From an uncultured Roseobacter sp. (GTDB lineage Bacteria; Pseudomonadota; Alphaproteobacteria; Rhodobacterales; Rhodobacteraceae): a stretch of DNA of 64,000 nucleotides. This document shows, in pieces, positions 58,187 to 64,000 of this stretch. The notes below the pieces were generated by a model. That model saw nothing but the letters and a program-made list of their open reading frames with translations. It did not search any database and was not told the DNA's origin. The stretch is from contig CANKZM010000004.1 of the NCBI GenBank assembly GCA_947488305.1, positions 501,501-565,500 on the forward strand. The letters are read 5' to 3'. Both the position numbers and the translations under genes were made by a program. How positions within the stretch are numbered: position 1 is the first letter of the stretch; every line of letters starts with the position of its first letter.

Positions 58187-59197
58187 TTACCGAACTATCC
58201 CGATGATTTCATATGTCTTGGCAAGGATCGGCGCTGTGATCTCGCGCGCTTGCTCCGCGCCGCGCGCAAGAAGCCGGTCAATTTCCGGTGTGTCGTCCAT
58301 CAGCCGGGCCATCTCGCTCGAAATCGGCGAGAGCTTTGAAACGGCCAGTTCCGCCAGTTTTGGCTTGAAGGTTCCAAACTGTTGACCCCCGACTTCGGCT
58401 AGAACTTGCTCCACAGTCTGGTCGTTAAGAGCGGCATAGATATTCACCAGATTGCGGGCCTCTGCGCGGTCTTTCAGCCCTTCGGCCTCAGAGGGCAGCG
58501 CGTCCGGGTCTGTCTTGGCCTTGCGGATTTTCTTGGCGATGGCATCTGCATCGTCCGTCATGTTGATCCGGCTGGCGTCGGAGGGATCAGACTTCGACAT
58601 CTTCTTGGACCCATCGCGCAAGGACATCACGCGGGTGGCGGCCCCCTCGATCACGGGTTCGGTCAGCGGGAAGAAATCAACGCCGTAATCATGGTTGAAT
58701 TTCGTGGCAATATCGCGGGTCAGTTCAAGGTGTTGTTTCTGATCCTCGCCCACCGGCACATGGGTTGCGTGATAAACCAGAATATCCGCCGCCATCAGTG
58801 CGGGATATCCAAAGAGCCCCAGCGAGGCGTTCTGCGCATTCTTGCCCGCCTTGTCCTTGAACTGTGTCATCCGCTGCATCCACCCCATGCGGGCGACACA
58901 GTTAAAGACCCACCCCAGTTGCGCATGTTCTGGCACCTGGCTTTGGTTGATGAGGATCGACTTCTCGGGACTGATCCCGCTTGCGATGAACCCCGCCGCC
59001 AACTCACGAGTGTTATGCGCGAGGTCAGTCGGGTTCTGCCACGTCGTGATCGCATGCAAATCCACCATGCAATAGACACATGGGAATTCATCCTGCATGG
59101 AGACAAATCGCTTAATTGCGCCAAGGTAATTACCCAGTGTCAGGCCGCCGGATGGCTGGATCCCGGAAAAAACGCGAGGGGCAAAGGTCGTGGTCAT
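58187..59197 (-). CDS. trpS: Tryptophan--tRNA ligase
   Basis: [45 protein letters not shown]. Confidence 0.98.
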   Translation of the reverse strand: MTTTFAPRVFSGIQPSGGLTLGNYLGAIKRFVSMQDEFPCVYCMVDLHAITTWQNPTDLAHNTRELAAGFIASGISPEKSILINQSQVPEHAQLGWVFNCVARMGWMQRMTQFKDKAGKNAQNASLGLFGYPALMAADILVYHATHVPVGEDQKQHLELTRDIATKFNHDYGVDFFPLTEPVIEGAATRVMSLRDGSKKMSKSDPSDASRINMTDDADAIAKKIRKAKTDPDALPSEAEGLKDRAEARNLVNIYAALNDQTVEQVLAEVGGQQFGTFKPKLAELAVSKLSPISSEMARLMDDTPEIDRLLARGAEQAREITAPILAKTYEIIGIVR

Positions 59198-59278
59198 GGC
59201 AAATGGTCCATTCTCGCTGGAATTGCAGTCCGCGCTGGCTTACCCATGCGTCACAGCATCGTCAAGGAAGCCCGCGTC

Positions 59279-59965
59279 ATGAGTGACCCCTATAACGCGC
59301 CACCGGTAAACCCACTGCCGCCCGTGGTGCTCTTGCTCTTTGCGGCTATCGCCTTGCCTGAGCTTGCCTTCACGCTGGGCGCGCAGGGCTGGATAGGGGG
59401 TGCAGAAGCGGTTGGGTGGCGGCTGGCCGCCGTGCAGCAATACGGGTTCTCTGGAGATCTTTTTGATTGGATGCTGTCGAATGGGCGCTGGATCCCGGAG
59501 CATTTGAAGCGGCTTGTCACCTATTCGTTTGTACACAACAGCTTTACCTCTGCTCTCTTTTCCACCGTCCTGATGCTGGCGCTTGGCAAATTGGTGGGTG
59601 AGACAATGGGGCAGGTCGCAGTAGTGGTGCTCTACTTTGGTGGCAGTGTCTTTGGGGCATTCATCTATGGGCTATTGCTCAACGACCCAACCTGGCTCGT
59701 TGGTGGCTTTCCTGCGGTCTATGGGTTGATCGGCGGGTATTCCTTCCTCATGTGGCAAAAGCTGGCGGACGCGGGGCAGCAGCAGCTGCGAGCGTTCAGC
59801 CTGATCGCGATGCTGATGGGGATACAGCTGGTCTTTGGCGTGTTTTTCGGACCATCAACGCTGTGGGTTGCTGATCTGGCGGGGTTCGTTTTTGGCTTTG
59901 GTGCGTCGGTCTTGCTTGTGCCGGGTGGTCTGGCGCGGGTCTTGCACCACATGCGCAGGGACTAG
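59279..59965 (+). CDS. Rhomboid-like membrane protein, catalytic dyad apparently lost
   Basis: TYSFVHNSFTSALFSTVLMLALGKLVGETMG; GGFPAVYGLIGG in place of GxSG; VADLAGFVFGFGA in place of the catalytic-His helix. Confidence 0.82.
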   Translation: MSDPYNAPPVNPLPPVVLLLFAAIALPELAFTLGAQGWIGGAEAVGWRLAAVQQYGFSGDLFDWMLSNGRWIPEHLKRLVTYSFVHNSFTSALFSTVLMLALGKLVGETMGQVAVVVLYFGGSVFGAFIYGLLLNDPTWLVGGFPAVYGLIGGYSFLMWQKLADAGQQQLRAFSLIAMLMGIQLVFGVFFGPSTLWVADLAGFVFGFGASVLLVPGGLARVLHHMRRD

Positions 59966-61506
59966 GCCTTGCGCCGTAGCGCTGCCTTGAACTCGGCCAG
60001 ATGGAAAGCTCCCAAAAGCTGCCCCGCCCCGAAATAGGTGACGACGCCGATGGCGATCAATCCCGTCAGCGCCAGTGCGCGCCACCAAGCGAGTGCAAGG
60101 AACGGCTGCAAAGCCGCTGCGGCCCCCCACAGAACGATACCCATCACAAAGGAGGCAATGACCATTCGCCAGATGCGATTTCGGAATCGTGTGTCGAACC
60201 GGGCAACATCGCCGTACTGGCGCGCGCCATAATGCAGCAGGAACACCATGGCCCAGGCCGCGACGGTTGTGGCAATGGCAGGGGCAAACCACCCTATGAC
60301 AGGTGCCAGACCAATGGCGAGTGCCGCGTTCACAACCATGGATACCAACGCGTAGTGAAACGGGCGCCGGGTATCTTCGCGGGCGAAATAGATCGGTTGC
60401 AGGATTTTCTGGAGAACAAAGGCTGGCAGTCCCAAGCCATAGATTGCCACTGCGATTGCAATCGCCGCAGAATCCTGCGCAGTTGCCGCCCCGCGTTCGA
60501 AGAGTACCGAGACCAACGGCAGCGGGATGACGATCAGGGCCACCGCAGACGGAATAGTGAGGGCAAGTGCGATCTCGCCCGCCCGGCTCAGCGCGGTTTT
60601 GGCGCCACTGTCATCCTCGGCTTTCAGGCGGCGCGAGAGATCGGGTAAAAGGACCACGCCGACCGCTATTCCCACCACACCCAGTGGCAGTTGATACAGC
60701 CTGTCTGCAGCAAAAAGCCACCCTACTGCCTTGTCGAAGTAACTTGCCACTTGCTGACCGACCAACAGGTTGATTTGAACAACCCCGCCTGCAAGAGCTG
60801 CAGGGATGGCAACCCGGATCAGTCGACGCATTTCGGGGGTCAGACGGGGCCGCTTCGGCCTAATCTGGAAACCTGCACGCTTTACCGCGACCCATAGAAG
60901 AACGAATTGAGCGACCCCTGCAAATGGCACCGCCCAGACGAGGGCCCGCGCTACCTCTCCGCCTAGCAGTGCGGCACAAGTCATTGCAAAGATAAGCAGG
61001 ACATTGAGCAGGACGGGTGCTGCTGCGGCGGCTGCAAACCGTCCCGCTGCATTCAACATCCCCGACAGCAGAGCCGCCAGTGAAATAAAGAGGATATAGG
61101 GAAATACGATACGGCCAAATTCGACCGACAGGCCAAACTGCTCCTGTCCGGCGAAACCGGAGGCAAGTGCAAACACAAGCCATGGCATCGTTGCCAGCGC
61201 CAGTAAGGTCAGCCCGATCAGGATCGTGGCCAACCCTGCGAAAGCATCAGATGCGAATTCATCTGCGTCCTCACCGCCCTCCACTTTTTTCGAGAACATG
61301 GGCACGAAGGCCATGTTGAACGCGCCTTCAGCAAAGAACCGGCGGAACATGTTAGGCAGTCGGAACGCCACCACATAGGCTTGATACAGAGGCCCGGTGC
61401 CAAGAAATGCGAGGATCATCGCGTCTCGTACAAAGCCCAGCACCCGGCTCATCAAGGTCCAGCCGCCAACGGTGAAAAAGCCGGAGACGAGCTTGATGGG
61501 TTTCAA
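59962..61506 (-). CDS. murJ: Lipid II flippase MurJ (MviN)
   Basis: MKPIKLVSGFFTVGGWTLMSRVLGFVRDAMILAFLGTGPLYQAYVVAFRLPNMFRRFFAEGAFNMAFVPMF. Confidence 0.97.
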   Translation of the reverse strand: MKPIKLVSGFFTVGGWTLMSRVLGFVRDAMILAFLGTGPLYQAYVVAFRLPNMFRRFFAEGAFNMAFVPMFSKKVEGGEDADEFASDAFAGLATILIGLTLLALATMPWLVFALASGFAGQEQFGLSVEFGRIVFPYILFISLAALLSGMLNAAGRFAAAAAAPVLLNVLLIFAMTCAALLGGEVARALVWAVPFAGVAQFVLLWVAVKRAGFQIRPKRPRLTPEMRRLIRVAIPAALAGGVVQINLLVGQQVASYFDKAVGWLFAADRLYQLPLGVVGIAVGVVLLPDLSRRLKAEDDSGAKTALSRAGEIALALTIPSAVALIVIPLPLVSVLFERGAATAQDSAAIAIAVAIYGLGLPAFVLQKILQPIYFAREDTRRPFHYALVSMVVNAALAIGLAPVIGWFAPAIATTVAAWAMVFLLHYGARQYGDVARFDTRFRNRIWRMVIASFVMGIVLWGAAAALQPFLALAWWRALALTGLIAIGVVTYFGAGQLLGAFHLAEFKAALRRKA

Positions 61507-64000
61507 CTCTCGGCCCTTTCGACGCCGCGATCAATGGCGGCCCTGAGGCGGCGGTCAAGCATACGCTGCTTGCTTTCAGAGTAATATTTCAGCCCGAACA
61601 TGTCCTTGACGTAGAAGGTGTCTACTACTTGTTCTCCATAGGTCGCAATGACGGCATTTGCGACGTAGACGTTCGCGTCGGCCAATGTACGTGCGAGGTC
61701 GTGCAAAAGGCCGGGGCGGTCACGGGTGTCGACTTCGATGATGGTGTAAATTTCCGATCCTTCATTGTCGAAGGTGATATGTGTCGGCACTTTGAAGGCA
61801 CGTTCGCGCTTCTTGACCTTGTCGCGGGACTTCATAGCTTCAGTCGTCACAACCTCGCCCATCAAGGTCCTTTCGATCATCTTCCGCAGGCGCGGCAGCC
61901 GCGAGGCGTCATAAGGATTGCCGTCAGAATCCTGAATCCAATAGGCATCGGTCACCAGACCGTCCTTGGTGGTGTAACTGCGCGCGTCCACCACATTCGC
62001 GCCGACCAGCGCCAATGCACCACAAATGCGGGCAAAAATGCCGGGATGGTCGGCCATGACGAAGCAGGCGCGAGTGGCGTCGCGGTCTTCATCAGGATGC
62101 AGGTCGATCCTGATCTCGTCGTCTTTCACGTCACGCAGCATTTCGGCAAAGACCTTGTGAGCTGTCACATGAAGCCCTTGCCAGTAGGGATCGTAATGGC
62201 GCCCTGTCTCGGTTTGCAGATCCTTGCGTGACCAGTCCTTGAGTTCTTCGCGCAGGGCACGTTTGGCCTCCGCCCCCCGGTTTTCGCGGTTGAGTGCTTC
62301 GAGGCCGGTCTCCAATGCCCGTTTGGTTTGCCGGTAAAGCGCGCGGATCAGAACCGCCTTCCAGTTGTTCCAGGTGTTTGGACCAACACCGCGAATGTCA
62401 CACACGGTCAAGACGCAAAGCAGGTCCAGTCGTTTGACAGTCTGCACCGCCTTGGCAAAGTCGCGCACGGTCCGCGGATCGGCGATATCGCGTTTTTGTG
62501 CCATGTCGGACATCAGCAGGTGATAGCGGACAAGCCACTCGACTGTATCGGTATCTGCCCTGTTCAGGCCAAGCCGTGGGGCAATCTTGCGCGCCATTTG
62601 CGCCCCGAGGATCGAATGGTCTTCCGGCCGACCCTTGGCGATATCGTGGATCAGAAGTGCCGTATATAGCACCTTCCGGTCGACGCCGCGTTTCAGGATC
62701 GACGAGGCAACGGGCAAGTCTTCTTCCAGCTCGCCTTTTTCGATCTGCGCAAGGTTCTTGATGCACTGGATGATATGCTCATCGACGGTGTAGCTGTGAT
62801 ACATGTTGAACTGCATCATCGCGACGATGGGCTCAAACTCCGGCAGGAAGGCCGAAAGTACACCCAGTTCATTCATCCGGCGCAGGGCGCGTTCTGGGTT
62901 GCCGTGTTTGAGCAGCAGATCATAGAAGATACGGCGCGCTTCCGGTGTGTTGCGCATATCGTCGTCAATCAGGTCAAGGTTCGCTTTCACCAGACGCATG
63001 GCGTCGGGGTGGATCAACATGCCGGTCCGCAGGGCTTCTTCAAAGAGCCTGAGCAAGTTGAGCTTGTCCGCCAGAAATTTCTTTTCGTCCTCAACCGCGA
63101 TCCGGTTGTTCACAACCGCATATCCAGATTTGATTTTTGGTCTGCGCCGGAAAATGCGTTCCAGCAAGGGTTGTTCCTTGACGTGATCCGCTTCCAGCTT
63201 GGTCAGAAAGATCCGTGTCAGGTCACCGACTTCCGTGGCATGCAGAAAATACGCCTGCATGAAGACTTCTACGCCTCGGCGGCCTTTTGTGTCCTCGTAC
63301 CCCATGGCGTCAGCTACCTGAACCTGCATATCAAACGTTAGCTGCTCGTTGGCTCGCCCTGCGATCAGGTGCATATGTCCACGGACGCCCCACAGGAAAT
63401 CCTCAGCGGCAACAAAGCTGCCAAACTCATCGGGCGTGAAGACATTCAACGGCACAAGATCAGCGGCATCTGTGACACCGTGAATGTGCTTCGCAATCCA
63501 GAAGAGGGACTGAAGATCTCGCAGCCCGCCTTTGCCTTCCTTGACATTTGGTTCGACGACATATCGTTGGCCGTGTTTGATATGGCGGTTTTCACGTTCG
63601 GCCAGTTTTGCCTCGATAAACTGTTTACCTGACCCTGCAAAAAGATCGGCGCGCAGACGTTCATCAAAGGTCAGTGCCAGCGCCTTGTCCCCCGCCAGAA
63701 AGCGATGCTCGAGCATGGCAGTCTGGATGGTAAAATCAGTTGCGCCGAGCCTGATGCAATCCTTGATGGTGCGGCTGGAATGCCCGACCTTCATTTTCAG
63801 ATCCCACAGGACATAGAGCATGGATTCGATGACGCTCTCGGCCCAGGCGGTGATCTTGTAGGGTGTCAGAAAAAGCAGATCGACATCGGAAAAAGGTGCC
63901 ATTTCACCGCGCCCATAGCCCCCCACGGCAATGACGGCGAGGTGTTCGCTGGCGGTCGGATTTGGTTTCGGATGCAGATGGTCCGTCGCGACTTTGAGCG
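61503..64000 (-). CDS. glnD: [Protein-PII] uridylyltransferase GlnD (N-terminus outside window)
   Basis: GGYGRGEMAPFSDVDLLFL nucleotidyltransferase motif; HD domain; C-terminal ACT domains; frame open beyond 63926 to the window end. Confidence 0.97.
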   Translation of the reverse strand, partial: LKVATDHLHPKPNPTASEHLAVIAVGGYGRGEMAPFSDVDLLFLTPYKITAWAESVIESMLYVLWDLKMKVGHSSRTIKDCIRLGATDFTIQTAMLEHRFLAGDKALALTFDERLRADLFAGSGKQFIEAKLAERENRHIKHGQRYVVEPNVKEGKGGLRDLQSLFWIAKHIHGVTDAADLVPLNVFTPDEFGSFVAAEDFLWGVRGHMHLIAGRANEQLTFDMQVQVADAMGYEDTKGRRGVEVFMQAYFLHATEVGDLTRIFLTKLEADHVKEQPLLERIFRRRPKIKSGYAVVNNRIAVEDEKKFLADKLNLLRLFEEALRTGMLIHPDAMRLVKANLDLIDDDMRNTPEARRIFYDLLLKHGNPERALRRMNELGVLSAFLPEFEPIVAMMQFNMYHSYTVDEHIIQCIKNLAQIEKGELEEDLPVASSILKRGVDRKVLYTALLIHDIAKGRPEDHSILGAQMARKIAPRLGLNRADTDTVEWLVRYHLLMSDMAQKRDIADPRTVRDFAKAVQTVKRLDLLCVLTVCDIRGVGPNTWNNWKAVLIRALYRQTKRALETGLEALNRENRGAEAKRALREELKDWSRKDLQTETGRHYDPYWQGLHVTAHKVFAEMLRDVKDDEIRIDLHPDEDRDATRACFVMADHPGIFARICGALALVGANVVDARSYTTKDGLVTDAYWIQDSDGNPYDASRLPRLRKMIERTLMGEVVTTEAMKSRDKVKKRERAFKVPTHITFDNEGSEIYTIIEVDTRDRPGLLHDLARTLADANVYVANAVIATYGEQVVDTFYVKDMFGLKYYSESKQRMLDRRLRAAIDRGVERAES

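Noticed and set aside
58406-59278. Long N-terminal extension of the rhomboid-like ORF (519-aa form)
   Set aside because: Extension is antisense to trpS and not protein-like; true start is near 59279
1-64000. CRISPR arrays, rRNA operons, complete prophage or IS elements
   Set aside because: No regularly spaced long direct repeats, no rRNA sequence and no transposase ORF seen; only the integrase remnant near 15.3 kb

Overview
Roseobacter-like (Rhodobacterales-type alphaproteobacterial) chromosomal segment, densely coded, with 56 protein-coding genes called (two cut by the window edges) and one tRNA-Leu(CAG). Housekeeping blocks: flgK'-flgL-flgI; gltD ... gltB; mtgA; queG; msrBA; aspS; mce-DUF1467; and the glnD'-murJ and trpS neighbourhood. 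Accessory blocks: (i) a two-Rieske-oxygenase/RidA/DUF1028/M20/LysR catabolic cluster facing a flavin monooxygenase; (ii) an SDH-like six-TM + [2Fe-2S] ferredoxin protein translationally coupled to an MscS channel, next to tRNA-Leu and an integrase remnant with att-like repeats; (iii) a TRAP/SDR/GntR/KdgF-like cupin locus with a UxuR-like palindrome (probable uronate use); (iv) a caspase-lectin / DUF928 / CHASE2-adenylate cyclase operon, my best candidate for an undescribed system; (v) a five-gene coupled operon of hydantoinase/oxoprolinase A+B, aminotransferase, Asp/Glu-racemase-like enzyme and D-2-hydroxyacid dehydrogenase. Sequence-level signals: interlocked inverted repeats upstream of gltD, a perfect hairpin containing the mtgA start codon, a dctP-dctQ intergenic hairpin, and a rhomboid homologue lacking its catalytic dyad. 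Assignments come from reading motifs in the sequence and provided translations; no database search was run.
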